64,000 nucleotides of DNA from Margaritifera margaritifera (GCA_029931535.1 JAQPZY010001555.1:1927001-1991000); one strand, 5' to 3'. Counted from the stretch's first letter, positions 1-11,072 are shown. Made by a program: numbers and translations. The notes: a model not told the origin generated them from the letters alone.

Positions 1-250
1 GCAACCTATGTGCGAGCAGTGTGCTTGCACAGGGAGCTGTTTTAAGAGGGGCACCAAATCGGAGAAGAAAAGGGTGCAAAAATCAGACAAGGGAGCTACA
101 ATGAAACAAAATCTTTGCTTTTTCTTCATCTGAAAATCTGTTTATTTTATTCATGTTTCTGAGGTTCGACTACAGATTGGTGTGTGTGTGTGTGTGTGGC
201 ACCAAATGTCTGTTATGCACAAGGCACCATATTGCCTCGTGCCAGCTCTG
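1..250. mobile_element. Right-hand end of a hAT-like non-autonomous element
   Basis: The stretch repeats the phrase ggcaccaaa/ggcaccata and ends in gccagctctg. Reversed, that end reads cagagctggcacgagg, which looks like a hAT terminal inverted repeat. Its layout resembles the better supported element at 7544-7724. The left end would lie outside the window, so neither the paired repeat nor a target duplication can be checked. It sits in the intron before the Piwi exon and contains a (TG)n run at 180-198. Confidence 0.3.
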
Positions 251-718
251 TTTAGCTCCAGGGATTTTTTAGCATGAAGTTGACGGTGCTAGAGTTGAGT
301 TGTTAAACAAATCTCGTTTTTAATAATTTCATATTTAAATTGAATTCACCTCTTACTTTAAACTTGATGTCTGTATCTTTTCTGAGATAAAAAAAATTCT
401 GTGACTCTTGCAACTACGGCTAATAACATTATTGTTTGCAAATGTGCATGTAATAGAGAATTGAAACAGTGATTGTACTTTTTGTTTTTAAAAAAAGGTG
501 TAATTTGTTGAAAATTTTCATAGGAACTGATGGGTGTCCTTGCTGGCCCACCCACAAGCTGAAGATTCAATCCAACAATTGTTATAACATTAATAGTTAA
601 CAATATCCTCTTTTGTTGAAATATTACTTTAGGACAAATCTGCACATTTTATAAACTTTCTTGCTGCTTTATAAAGTGACTATTACAGTTAGCAAATGTC
701 ATTTATTTCCTTTTTTAG
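251..718 (+). other. Intron sequence ahead of the Piwi terminal exon
   Basis: A+T-rich sequence with no coding signal of its own. It ends in a pyrimidine run followed by the acceptor AG at 717-718. The preceding Piwi exon, expected to encode the conserved block just before the exon at 719, was not found in 1-718, so this intron is longer than 700 bp. The 95-codon frame on the minus strand at 358-645 resembles nothing I know. Confidence 0.6.
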
Positions 719-835
719 GGAACAATCAGTGTTCCAGCACCCTGCCAGTATGCACACAAACTGGCCTACCTTGTCGGACAGAGTATCCACAAAGATCCCT
801 CACTCGATCTGGCAGATAAACTCTATTTTCTGTAG
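719..835 (+). CDS. piwi: Piwi-family Argonaute, last coding exon (partial gene)
   Basis: Terminal exon of a Piwi-clade Argonaute, the protein that binds piRNAs and silences transposons, mainly in the germ line. The exon begins in phase 0 straight after a canonical acceptor (pyrimidine tract, then AG at 717-718) and encodes 38 residues up to TAG at 833-835. Visible blocks are [18 protein letters not shown], then VGQSIHKDP, then a final LADKLYFL. Family knowledge: Piwi proteins end this way, with the PAP-QYAHKLA segment closing the PIWI domain and a hydrophobic Y-F/Y-L carboxyl end that sits in the active-site region. The QYAHKLA and VGQSIH spelling is closer to PIWIL1-type than PIWIL2-type proteins. 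The catalytic residues lie in exons left of the window, so slicer activity cannot be judged. The reading frame is intact. It was missed as an ORF because it is short and has no ATG. A processed copy is unlikely because the upstream side is intronic. Confidence 0.92.
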   Translation, partial: GTISVPAPCQYAHKLAYLVGQSIHKDPSLDLADKLYFL

Positions 836-1469
836 ACCCAGGTGTTGATCCTCAGGTAAAGAATAGTAAAATGATGTCCATTCATTTATTTGGTGCTCAT
901 GGCTGCTTACATTGTGCTATCAATATGATGATAAAATGATCAGGCAACTTCATTTGTTTACTTGCCAAAAGGTGTTTGGAAAGCATGGAGAGACAACTCA
1001 GTGCTTAGAATTTTGTTCTGTACATGATGATATTCGATCTGCCACATCTTATACCTCATTGGAGGTTCTTTCTTTGAATAGATTTATTTTAAGAAGATAA
1101 AGACAACAAATTTGTTTTCTTTGTTGGTTTTTTATTAACTTTCACTTGCATTTCATGTTCTGTTAGATCTGCATAAGATTGACGTTTTTAATGTGGTGGA
1201 TAAAATTGTCAAAATGTTTCTTTAGTTGATAGTGGGTAAAACTAGTTTACTGTTCAAAGAAGGAAATGCATTAAGAGTCCAGATTCATCAAGAGACTTGT
1301 AAACTGGTGCATTAGTATGCTTGACATGTTGCTAATTATATTGTACACATTTCATGATAAAGTCTACCTTGCTTTTAGGATCAAAAACCATAAACAGCAA
1401 ATTGCTTCCCGAGGTTGTAGTAGGCATTCTAGATATTGTTCATAAATATATTCAACAATTCATTCAACC
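836..1469 (+). other. Downstream flank or 3' UTR of the Piwi gene
   Basis: No further coding signal follows the Piwi stop. I see no canonical AATAAA in this stretch, so the real 3' end is undefined. The 62-codon frame at 912-1100 has no recognisable features and is probably chance or 3' UTR. Confidence 0.4.
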
Positions 1470-1622
1470 CCGATCCCGCCTATACTCGTGATCTGTTTTC
1501 TGCATTCAATAGCCAATCCCGCCTATACTTGTGGTTTGTTTTCTGCATTCAATAGCCGATCCCACCTATCCTCATGGTTTGTTTACTGCATTCAAAGGCA
1601 GATCCTGCCTATAGTTGTGGTG
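1470..1622. repeat. Minisatellite, about 44-bp unit, 3.5 copies
   Basis: Direct repeats built on ccgatcccgcctatact and ttttctgcattcaatag. The copies are imperfect, with substitutions and a few indels. Confidence 0.85.
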
Positions 1623-2187
1623 AATGGTTTAGACTCGGACATTTAAGTATCCAAGATTGCATTGTTGGAAGAAAATGATAATCTAAGTGATGATGATGCA
1701 CATAATTTTGTAAATAGTGCATAAATAACTTGTGCAAGACTTGGACAAATAACATAAAAAATATATGACTGTCTAGCTCAATTTATTTTGAGCAATTGGT
1801 GAAAATTTCATGGATTTTTATATGATATAGGTAGTTAAATTAGGGTAAGAATGAATGCATGTGCAAGATGTTTATACAATTTTCTGATTAGCTAAAAACT
1901 GTCTGGGGTACAAGCAGCTGGACACAGTTTTGTGCTGCTGGGGCATAACAGCAGTGATTTTGACAACAGTGTTAAGGCTGAATGAGTTAAAGCATTTTGT
2001 ATTTTTGTTTTCACTGGATACAGATGTTATTCTGGTAAGGAAATTTATTTATTTTATGGAGACCATAAGGTGATTGACTAACATTTACTTGTAACCAACA
2101 ATGTTTTCTCCTTGTGCTTCTTTTATTTGCTTACAAAAATTAGTTGGACTTGATTTGCTTTGGTTTGTTACTTGCTGAGTTATACCA
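1623..2187. other. Non-coding, nothing recognised
   Basis: A+T-rich sequence with no ORF, RNA gene or element end that I can support. Confidence 0.5.
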
Positions 2188-2410
2188 TTAGTTACCTATA
2201 CTACTACACACTTTAAGACTTGACTTTGCCTGTTCAAATATGCATTTAGTTACCTATACTACTACACACTTTAAGGCTTGACTGTACCTGTTCAAGTATG
2301 CATTTAGCTACCTATACTACTACACACTTTAAGGCTTCACTGTGCCTGTTCAAATATGCATTTAGTTACCTATACTATGTCACACTTTTAGACTAGACTT
2401 CACTTTGTTC
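2188..2410. repeat. Minisatellite, 58-bp unit, about 4 copies
   Basis: Each unit starts ttagttacctatactact and includes cctgttcaa-tatgcat. The first two starts, at 2188 and 2246, are exactly 58 bp apart. The last copy is the most diverged. Confidence 0.9.
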
Positions 2411-2852
2411 AGGGTTTTAAATCATATCTTTGTGTTTTTAGTAAATTGTGTGCCTATTTGGAAATAAGCCAATGTAACAGTCATTGCTTAATTTGCCATG
2501 GTACATGTTTAGATGTCCGATTAAATACTAGATGCAAATCTACATTTGTATTTTTATAGCATTTGTATAGATGAATTCAGAGATATTCTCAAGAGTGGCA
2601 GATATGCACAGCATCACATGCCATGTCTAGGAAGGCAGTTTTGATTATCTTGGAATTACCTATTGACTGATTGAAAAATACAACGAATACATTATAGCTA
2701 CAAAAGTCAATGTTGACATTGGCGTCCGCACAGATAAATGCATATACATATGGAGACCCATCAGGGATTTTGCTAGGCCAGAATTGCATTAGGACATAGG
2801 TCCTAATCAGGCTTTTTGCATGCCGACGTTTTGTGACTTAGATCGGTCAATT
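2411..2852. other. Non-coding, nothing recognised
   Basis: No supported gene. The 66-codon minus-strand frame at 2589-2789 has no recognisable motif. Confidence 0.5.
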
Positions 2853-2880
2853 GGGGGTGGGGGTGGGGGGTGGGGGTGGG
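2853..2880 (+). repeat. G-rich tract, potential G-quadruplex
   Basis: Runs of five and six G separated by single T residues give at least four G-tracts on the plus strand. This pattern can fold into a G-quadruplex. There is no gene next to it. Confidence 0.6.
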
Positions 2881-3365
2881 TAAACAATACTTGAAACAAA
2901 ACAAAAAATTGAAAATTTGTATCATGAAGTTTTAATTCCTCCTGTCATTGTCTGGAAGTACAAGAAAATAATTAATTAATTAATTAATGGAATTAATCAC
3001 AAGGATAATGATAATTAAAGATTTATGTGCCACAAATTATGTTGGACAAATTGTCTTGTATGGTCAAATCTTATTCAGACATCAGGAATATGTACTGGAC
3101 TATGTCCTATATCTGGCTCCAAACAAAATCCCTGCCCTCATTAAATGTTGATCATTCTTTCTTTCTAGTTCCTTGACAACAGTTTGGAGTGAACTTCATA
3201 GCACCTACTCAAATGGAATGGACTGATGGAGGCTAACTTTGTTCTTGTTCATTAGTTGTACATTCTTTGTCATGTTTTTGCGTTTCGCTCAGGGTTTTTG
3301 CACATCTGAACTGGTGTGTAAAGGGGGGGGGGAGTGCTCCACTTGTCAGTTCTAATTCTTTTAAT

Positions 3366-3700
3366 TTATATTGCATTTGTCTTTCTTCTCTCTGCATCTG
3401 TCTCTCCTTCTCTTCTGCATTTGTATTTCCCCCCTCTCTCTCTCTTTCTTGCTCTCTCTTTGCATCTGCATTTACCTTTCCTCTTTCTCTCTCTCTCTCT
3501 TTGCATTTGTATTTTCCTTTCCTTCATTTCCCTCTCCTCTCTCTCTTTCTCTCCATCTGCATTATCCTTTCATTCATTTCCCTCTCCTCTTTCTCTCTCT
3601 CTCTGCATTTGTATTTACCTTTCCTTCTTTTTTCTCTCTCTCTCTTTCTCTCTCTCTCTCTCCATCTGCATTTCCATTTCCTCTTTCTGAATCTTAAGCT
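3366..3700 (+). repeat. Long polypyrimidine (CT-rich) low-complexity tract
   Basis: About 330 bp of (CT)n and C/T runs, broken by recurring phrases such as tgcatctgcatttac and tttccttcatttccctctcc, so it is partly a higher-order tandem array. It stays open in all three plus frames as Leu/Ser/Phe-rich strings. That is a compositional effect and not evidence of a protein. Confidence 0.85.
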
Positions 3701-3889
3701 TTCTTAATTCAATTTCATCTGTTTTTTGTAGCTGTAATTCTCTTAATTTCCACTCAAAACCAGATACAGACTTATCAGTTAAGCCCAAATGCAGTAAATA
3801 TGTTGGATACAAAATGACCACTCAAGTACAACTTACCTCATGGACACATATTATAAATTCAATATACATAAAAGTGTATAAATACTGTT

Positions 3890-5140
3890 ATACATAGAAT
3901 TGTGAAACTTTGTGAGGGGATGTACCTTGATGTGAGTGCTACATCCTCCTCATGAAAATAAGTCACTATGACCCATATTTCATGTGTAGCTGATTATACT
4001 TAAATTCTTTAAGATTTTTTCTCGAGCTCCACTGAAGCTTAATGATAATATGCATCTCTATTATTACAACACTCTTACCACAAAAAGGTTACTTTGATCT
4101 ACATTTCACATTTTACTGGCTTAGGTTAAGTGTTTGTGTTTAGCTCATGACTGAATAGGTCTTTTGAACCCTGTATACATACTATTATACCTAGGATCAT
4201 GAAACTTTGTGAGGGGATGCATCTTGGTGTGTACAAAAATCTCATCACAAAAGTAGGTCACTACAGCTCATATTTCATGCTTCTCTGACTTAGGTTCAAT
4301 CTTGAGCACATCATGCCAAAACCCTCAAACTGGATAATTGTATGCATCTCTGTACCACATCTTACAACAGGAGAGGGTAACTGTGACCTACATTTTGCTT
4401 GCTTGTGTTCAAGTTTAGCTCATGACCACATTGTTTTTTATCGCATATATAATAATAATCTTCGGGAATCATGAAACTTGGCAAGAGGATGCATCTAGTT
4501 GAGTACTACACCTACATTTTAAAAGTAGGTCAATGTGAACATATTCCACACTTCGCTGACTTGGGTTAAATTGTGTTTTTTACTGTTCATGCTTGAATCT
4601 TTAAATGATTTTAATCATCTCTCTTAGTACTACACCCATGCAATAATGGTCACTGTGACCTTCATTTCACATTTTACTGGTACATTTTTGCATTTAACCT
4701 GTGACAGGTTTTTGGCATGCAATCTAGGTTCATAAAACTTGATGAGAGGATGCATCTTGACGAGAACTGCTCATTGCAGAAGTAGGTTATTACGGTTCAT
4801 ATTTTATGCTTCACTGACTTGACTAAACTTTGGGCTTGATCTTCATTTTAAAGACACTGTTCATGCTAGAATCATGAAACTGATGATAATATGCATCTCT
4901 GTTACTATCACACCCATACAATAAAATAATTTCGTCGTGACTTGTATATTTTCTGTTAATTTGTTGGCATTTGGCTCATGATCACATGAGTTTTTGGCAT
5001 GTTCTATGCATACTCTCCTACCTAGAATTATCAAAATTGGTGAGTTAATGTATCATGATAAGTTCTACATCTTTGTTGCAAAATGAGGTCTCTGTGACCT
5101 ATATTCCATGTTCAATGACTTTGTTGGGGCTAACATTTTC
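3890..5140. repeat. Degenerate tandem array, about 280-bp composite unit, five copies
   Basis: A recurring block of the form catgaaacttt-tgagaggatgcatctt starts near 3895, 4192, 4464, 4727 and 5022, spaced roughly 263-297 bp. It is followed each time by an aagtaggtcact-tga-c-catatttcatgctt block. In between lies a related half-unit containing atgcatctct and ctacatttcac, so each unit looks like two diverged halves of about 140 bp. Stops interrupt all frames. Confidence 0.8.
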
Positions 5141-5384
5141 TGGTCAGGATCACTCTATTATAAACTTATTTTCTGTATGATAATGAATGTTTACAATGGA
5201 TACTGTACACTACTAAAAGCTTGATAGAGACCAGCTTTGTAATCGTTGATTACACTCTGGTTAATTACATTTCTTAAGATAAATCCAGGTATTTGTTGAC
5301 ATCTAACTTAATATTCACATACAACTTTTTCATTGACTGTTGCAAATTGTGAGAGTGACATTATCATAATCAAATGGTTAAAGT

Positions 5385-5945
5385 ACTAATTATTTCATAC
5401 AGAGCTGTGAGTGGGATTATACATGTATCATCAGAGTAGATCTAGTACAATTTATTTCATGCACAGCCATGAGAGTAAGATTATACTCAAATCATCAGAG
5501 TAGTTCTAGTACTAGTTATTTCATACACACCTGTGAGATTGTACATGTATCATCAGAGTACTAGTTAATTCATACACACCTATGATAGTGAGATTATACA
5601 TGTATCATCACGGTAGTCGAAGTATATGTTATTTCATACACACCTGTGCGATTATACATATGTCATCAGAGTAGTTCTAATACAAGTTATTTCATACACA
5701 CCTGTGAGAGTGAGATTATACACAAATCATCAGAGTAGTTGAAGTATAAATTATTTAATGCACACCTGTGAGATTATACATGTCATCAGTGTAGTTGAAG
5801 TATAAGTTATTTCATACACACCTGTGAGATTGTACATGTATCATCAGACTAGTTCTAGTACAAGTTATTTTATACACACCTGTGAGAGTGAGATTATGCA
5901 CAAGTAATCTGAATAGTTGTAGTATTAATTGATTCATACAAACCA
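5385..5945. repeat. Tandem array, irregular 45-65-bp unit, about ten copies
   Basis: Repeats of ttatttcatacacacctgtg, then gagattatacatgtatcatcag, then agtagttctagta. Copies differ by the presence or absence of a gagagt insert, which makes unit length irregular. Confidence 0.85.
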
Positions 5946-6689
5946 TTTTGTATTTACTGCATAACCTGAAAAGATGTTTCATAATAAACGTGTTTGAAAA
6001 GTAGCCACTCCTTTTTTATCTGTTCACATTAAACACTAAACATTTCTACTGTATCTACAGGGTCTTAGTCACAGAAGGTTATCAAAACCATCTCCCCTCC
6101 CCCCACTCCTAATAATAATTGATCTTTGCTAATTAAAAAAGTCTTCAACAAATCTTTTCTGGTTATGTGGAATCTTGTTTCTTGCTTCGCTGCCTTCATT
6201 TCATGTGAGCTTATAGTATTTGCTTTGTATGCTATGCCTTGGCCATTTGTTAGCAGTCATTTATGACCTTCCCAAAAGCTGCATTTCTGTAAAGTGTCTG
6301 ATAAAATTAGGGCAATAGTTTTTCATCACGACGGTCTTGGAGAAAATTGTATTATTCGCGACATCTGTGCATCTTGGGTAGGATATGACGTCTGATTGTT
6401 GTGACGTGTTATCACTCTCCTATTTTGCTACAAATTTTGATAAATCTTTTATAATGGCCTAAATCAGATTTTTTCAATTATACTGAAAAGGGTGATGTGA
6501 CATATTAGGTTTGTCTTGGGTTGTTGCCACTTTAGAAGCCAAAGTCCAGAAAAGATTTGACTAAACTATCATTCCTGTCACATATTAGATACCTGAAAGG
6601 GAAAAATTAGAAAAACCCTAGATTTAATATGAGATGTGGGAAAGAGATATATGTTGTTGTTGTTGTTATGGGTTTTTAGCCATAACATA
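5946..6689. other. Non-coding, nothing recognised
   Basis: Contains an AATAAA at about 5981 and a (TTG)n run near 6652-6668, with no supported coding sequence. Confidence 0.45.
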
Positions 6690-7079
6690 AATATACCAAT
6701 TGATCTCGTTCTTGACAGAGTTGAAGCTGAAATGGAAATCATAAAAACTGATGCATTTGGATTAATAAAAAAATTAGAGACGGTTAACGGATTTGTAAGG
6801 GAAGAGGTTAAATTTCTTTAGAACATATGATAAAAGATCATGACAGAAATATCCAAATAAATCCTTATGAACAAGGAGATTCTGTGTGGTTGTATAATAC
6901 ACATACAAAAGGCAGGGTTAAAAAATTAGCAATGCTCATGGGAAGGTCCATTTTTCATACTTCAAAGATAAATAATGTTATCTATTGCATACAGCAAACT
7001 ACAAAATCAAAACCTAGAGTAGTTCGTCATAATTTACTTGAACCTTACAAAGGAGACAACAAATCAAGCTGGTTGAAGT
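6690..7079 (+). mobile_element. Ty3/gypsy-type retrotransposon pol remnant (integrase C-terminus)
   Basis: Broken remnant of the 3' end of a gypsy-type pol. The first part reads INIPIDLVLDRVEAEME with TDAFGLIKKLE, matching the stretch that follows the integrase catalytic core in this family. After stop codons near 6820 and a frame change, the second part carries the integrase C-terminal domain: HDRNIQINPYEQGDSVWL, then VYCIQ-like and SKPRVV-HNLLEPYKG segments. Family knowledge: this SH3-like domain binds DNA and normally ends with a '-P-VVH-D-LKPY-G' block, as here. No catalytic DDE core, reverse transcriptase or LTR is visible nearby, so the fragment is dead. The 54-bp minisatellite downstream starts inside the last codons of this fragment. 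Confidence 0.75.
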
Positions 7080-7316
7080 AACTAAATAATTACTTCCTGT
7101 ACAAAGGAGACAACAAATCAAGCTGGTTGAAGTAACTAAATAATTACTTCCTGTACAAAGGAGACAACAAATCAAGCTGGTTGAAGTAACTAAATAATTA
7201 CTTCCTGTACAAAGGAGACAACAAATCAAGCTGGTTGAAGTAACTAAATAATTACTTCCTGTACAAAGGAGACAACAAATCAAGCTGGTTGAAGTAACTA
7301 AATAATTACTTCCTGT
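7047..7316. repeat. Near-perfect minisatellite, 54-bp unit, five copies
   Basis: Units start with acaaaggagacaac at 7047, 7101, 7155, 7209 and 7263. The copies are almost identical, so expansion is recent. The first copy overlaps the last codons of the gypsy integrase remnant. Because 54 is divisible by 3, the minus strand is open across the array as an 18-residue repeat, which I regard as an artefact. Confidence 0.95.
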
Positions 7317-7535
7317 ACCTGTAGTAGTATTGTCATCAGTCTCCTTCTTAATTTCAAGTCTTACTTCCAAATTACAAGGTTCAAATGCAGCATATGTGGA
7401 AAAATGGAATTGTCTAAACTGTGTTACTGTGAAAGACAAATCTCAGCAGCACACTGTGGATTTGGGTACATGAGTAGAATGTGCAAGGCAGTTAGTTCGG
7501 GATACTATAGCAAACACCAGTTAATCACTGGAGCT
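7317..7535 (+). other. Short open frame of unknown origin
   Basis: Plus-strand frame from 7404 begins MELSKLCYCERQ and runs on through the hAT-like insert downstream. It may be part of the retroelement flank. No domain is recognised. Confidence 0.25.
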
Positions 7536-7543
7536 ACTATGAC

Positions 7544-7724
7544 CAGTGCGGAATTGCCCAATAGGCAGACTAAGCACGTGCTTAGGGCACCAGCAAAGCA
7601 GGGGCACCAACAAAAATTACAAATTACGGTTAAGTATTTTTTAAATTTTGAATTACGGGGGGGGGGGGGATGCACCATAATCTTTTCAGTGCTTAGGGTC
7701 TCTAAAGGTCCTAATCCGGCCCTG
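7544..7724. mobile_element. hAT-like non-autonomous element, 181 bp, with near-perfect 8-bp duplication
   Basis: The left end is cagtgcggaattgcccaa. The right end, reversed, is cagggccggattaggacc. They match at most terminal positions. Flanking 8-mers are actatgac (7536-7543) and actgtgac (7725-7732), a one-mismatch target duplication of hAT length. The interior contains agggcaccagc and a poly-G run at about 7659-7669, with no coding capacity. Confidence 0.65.
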
Positions 7725-7732
7725 ACTGTGAC

Positions 7733-8440
7733 CCCCCTAGTAAAAGATCAAATATGACATTTTGCATTTAGGAGGAAGGGAGTGTAATGAGCTCATTCGG
7801 AAATGCCGTCAATATATTGAATTTGTCAGAAGGGAACCGAAAAAAACAGCAGAGAAACTAGAAGCAGCCATGGGGGGGGGGGGGATCACGTGGTGTAGAA
7901 AAACCAGCAAGGAGAACTTCCTTCCAATAAGAAATCAGCAAAAGCGGAAGCAAGAAGAGTTGATACCTATATGACGATGTACACAGACAACGATGCCATA
8001 TAACAAGCAAAGGACGGTAGTGCTGGACCCAGCCAGCAATCCTGAACCACCTAAAATGGCCACTGCAACAACATCCAACTCCAGGCCCAACAGCAACGAT
8101 TATATAATAACTACTTTCTGAGTGTCATCTGCTCCTGTACCCAAACCAATGGTTGGTCCAACTTCGGATATGCTTCATCACAAAGCCCAGAGCTGGCGCG
8201 CAAGTACGAAATGACAAGAGATGACAAATTATTCCCTCTGTTGTATCTTCCTCCTCCTCTTTTTCATTTTTATCAGAGATATGTACCAAATGCAACTAGT
8301 GCTTGTACACAGGTACAGTTCACCCTTTACCACCTAATGCACAAGAAAAAGCAAGGCTCGAGACACCTATCTAACAGTAACCAGCAACAGCCACTGCGCA
8401 GGACACAGTTGGAGTACAGTCTACCTCTTTAAGATATCGG
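7733..8440 (+). other. Open but unrecognised block, probably decayed element coding sequence
   Basis: Composition is less A+T-rich than the surroundings. Frame 7762-7974 contains KCRQYIEFVRREPKKTAEKL followed by a poly-G run. Frame 8211-8432 and a P/T/S/N-rich reading near 8025-8120 follow in other phases. The look is of a gag-like or other element ORF broken by indels, but no domain is recognised and no function is claimed. Confidence 0.3.
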
Positions 8441-10003
8441 ATCACAAATTATTTTACAGCTAGGGTACCAGTCTACTAGTGGGGGAATAGAAAATAGAGT
8501 TCTAAATCTTTTGAGATGCGCTCATTGGGTAATATATGGGTTCATTTTTGTTCCATTATTAATTTCATAAACTTCAATCTATGTACTATAGCTGACAAGA
8601 ACATATTTACTTTTATTTTGATATTCTGTATTTAATTTATTACTGACAAAATAACATATGGACTCTTAGTTCGAGGCTATGTTATTCGGCGCAGACCAGC
8701 GAGCCCCCAACCCCCCTGTATAGCATCGCGAGGCTCAAAAACATGCTGCGAAGCATCTCTTTTTCAAGACTGAAAAGAATTTCTCTAACTCTAATGAATG
8801 GAAACATGTGTGGTTGGTATGCCAAGCTAATGAAGAACTTATTTTTATTTTTTAATATATTAACATTACTTTCTATGGGAAATGAATTAGTGGTCTGATC
8901 CCTTAAAATCGTAGCAGGAAAAACAAAGTGGCTGGTTTCACCAAGTCCACCCTACAAAAGAACAACATGGCTCGTTCTATCAAGTCCACCGTACAAAACA
9001 GATATGCTGTATCAATGACATATTCCGAGTAGGAGGTAGAAGAACCAAAGTGCCAGGCTACAACATACAAATAGACATATAAATCCTTGATCAAGCTAAC
9101 TGGTATGGCCGCGGTTTTAATTGCATATATTTATACTCAACGAAGGCGAGACTCGCTATGAAAGATCAGCACCAACTAAGCTGGCACATCCATCATCTCT
9201 ACTGAGTAGGATGATGACCAAGGAATAATCTCTGCAGCGCTACGAGGTGGATAGAGTTTACATCTACTTCATTAACCGAGACCCAAGTCTAACGATCAAC
9301 TTGTGTTTGAAAAGGAACACCTTAGTAAGGCACTAAATGTTGCGCAAGAAAATGAGAAGCTCGATACATTGTGTGAAATCCTGAAATCCAAAAGGATTAT
9401 TTATGATACAAATGGAAAGTTTAAAGTGGAAGAAGAATTTCAGAGACTCACAAAATTGTGCTTTTTCAAGCTTTTTTGGCTACATAATTTTTTCTAAAAG
9501 CAGAGACAGCAAATTTTCGACACTCTTCAGAGGCAGTGGGTACCAACAGTTCAAATAACGTCATATATTGCAACGTTTAAACTCCTATGGTTGGATGATG
9601 ACTTCAAAAAATATTATTCCCCGTTTGGGTTAAAATTGTGTCAAATTAAAAAGCATTGGGAGTCAATAACCTGACAAAAAAGGTTTTGGTCTCCAGTGGC
9701 ACTTTATCACAGAATTAAAATATATTGGATTGCATCCGTGTTAATCTTGCGTATCTCTAAATATCCGCGCACTTTCACTGTGTTACGAATCGGGACAGTT
9801 CCAAATCATTCAGCGTTTCTTTTATCGTATTACGGGAGTCGAGCTGTGTCAAAAATAGATCCTACTATTTGGACTGAATATTTAGTTCAAATGTTTACTA
9901 TTCCATATTCACGAAAGCATTAACTATTTTCTGCACACATTGTGCACACGAATACAATGGGCCAGCAAAGTCAACAACAACCAAGAAGAAAAAAAAAAGA
10001 TAG
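8441..10003. other. Non-coding, several short unrecognised frames
   Basis: Includes two imperfect copies of ggct-gtt-caagtccacc-tacaaaa near 8930-8997. The 64-codon frame at 9303-9497 (AQENEKLDTLCEILKSK and DTNGKFKVEEEF segments) looks protein-like in composition but matches no family I know. The frame at 9696-9923 is also unrecognised. I suspect decayed element sequence. Confidence 0.3.
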
Positions 10004-10011
10004 AGTACAGT

Positions 10012-10254
10012 ATCTTCTTCTTCTTGTTGTTATGGGTTTAACGCCATTTTTCAGCACATGATAACTATACATGGCGGCCAGTTTTATCTGGTGGAGGAAG
10101 AACCCGGGCAAACCCCGGGAAGAACCACCGACCCACGGGAAGCTACTGGCAAGCTTTCTCACATATCCTCATTGGCCGAGTCCGCGGACAGAGGTGAGAT
10201 GGCAGCGATATTTAAAGGCGAGCGCCTTAGACCACTCGGCCACCCGGGGCCCCT
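10012..10254 (-). mobile_element. tRNA-derived SINE, near full length, 8-bp target duplication
   Basis: Read on the minus strand it starts ccgggtggccgagtggtcta, a class II tRNA-like head with box A. It continues through gtgagaaagcttgccagtag and ends tgctgaaaaatggcgttaaa followed by an (AAC)/(AAG)n tail. The box B region has decayed compared with the copy at 46817. Flanking agtacagt occurs at 10004-10011 and 10255-10262, a clean 8-bp target duplication. It is non-coding, was transcribed by Pol III when alive, and was moved by a LINE. Confidence 0.88.
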
Positions 10255-10262
10255 AGTACAGT

Positions 10263-10814
10263 GTCTAAATTCTCATCAAATAAGGCAGCACGTGCCAAGA
10301 AGCTTCGACATACTACAGGTTCATTTTGTGTCTCAAAAGCACTGGACTTATCGTTGGAAACTGAATCACCCAAGCAGAGCAAATATTCCTTTGATAGATT
10401 GAAGGGCGTTTCTTGAAACCTTTTCAGCAGTCTCGCGGTGGAGATCAACTGCAAATATTACCGACAGTAATTGGATATATCGTTGCTATTAATAAAACGA
10501 AAATTGGGCTGTATTTGGACTCCGCGATAGAAAAATAGACTTTTATTGACCTCATATGCTGGACAATGCTGGCAATCAAACTCTTTGGAACATCATGAAC
10601 GTTTATCTTACATAGTATAAGCAAACACAGTCCATTAAGAAACAAACCTTAAGATCCTTTATTTTATTCAGCATTACAATACCTTCACCGTTATAAAACT
10701 GAGTGATTTCGCCTTCGAAATGGGCACGATTACCAATCGTATCACATAAAGTCTTTCAAAAGGTGTATCAGGCGTTTAAGTGTATGGATTGGGAAAAGGA
10801 CAGCATTGGGAGAG
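10263..10814. other. Non-coding, nothing recognised
   Basis: Short frames only, none with recognisable motifs. Confidence 0.45.
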
Positions 10815-10822
10815 GTGTCTAG

Positions 10823-11072
10823 TAGGGATGAAACGATACACCTGTGCCGCGTATCGATACGATTCGCGATACACAGCATACGATACGATACATTATCGAT
10901 ATTCAGTTTAAAGAATAAGAAGGCAAACGACTAATAATTATTTATGACTGCTGCAGATTAAAGTAACTTATATATGGTAGATATCGTTTTGTATCGATTC
11001 TTCACCTCTTGTATCGATACGTGTCTCGATATGGCAAAAGTATCGATATATCGATGAATCGTTTCACCCCTA
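10823..11072. mobile_element. hAT-type MITE, 250 bp, perfect 8-bp target duplication
   Basis: The left end is tagggatgaaacgata. The right end, reversed, is taggggtgaaacgatt. The 8-mer gtgtctag lies on both sides, at 10815-10822 and 11073-11080, an exact hAT-length target duplication. Subterminal regions are packed with tatcgata and atcgat motifs, as expected for transposase binding sites. No transposase is encoded. Confidence 0.9.

Noticed and set aside
3267..3821. Overlapping Leu/Ser/Phe-rich plus-strand frames (up to 146 codons) and a basic minus-strand frame at 3615-3821
   Set aside because: They arise from the CT-rich tract, which lacks stops in all frames. No start context, domain or flanking exon supports a protein.
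7014..7439. 141-codon minus-strand frame with an 18-residue repeat
   Set aside because: Produced by the 54-bp minisatellite, whose length is a multiple of three. It has no sensible protein features.
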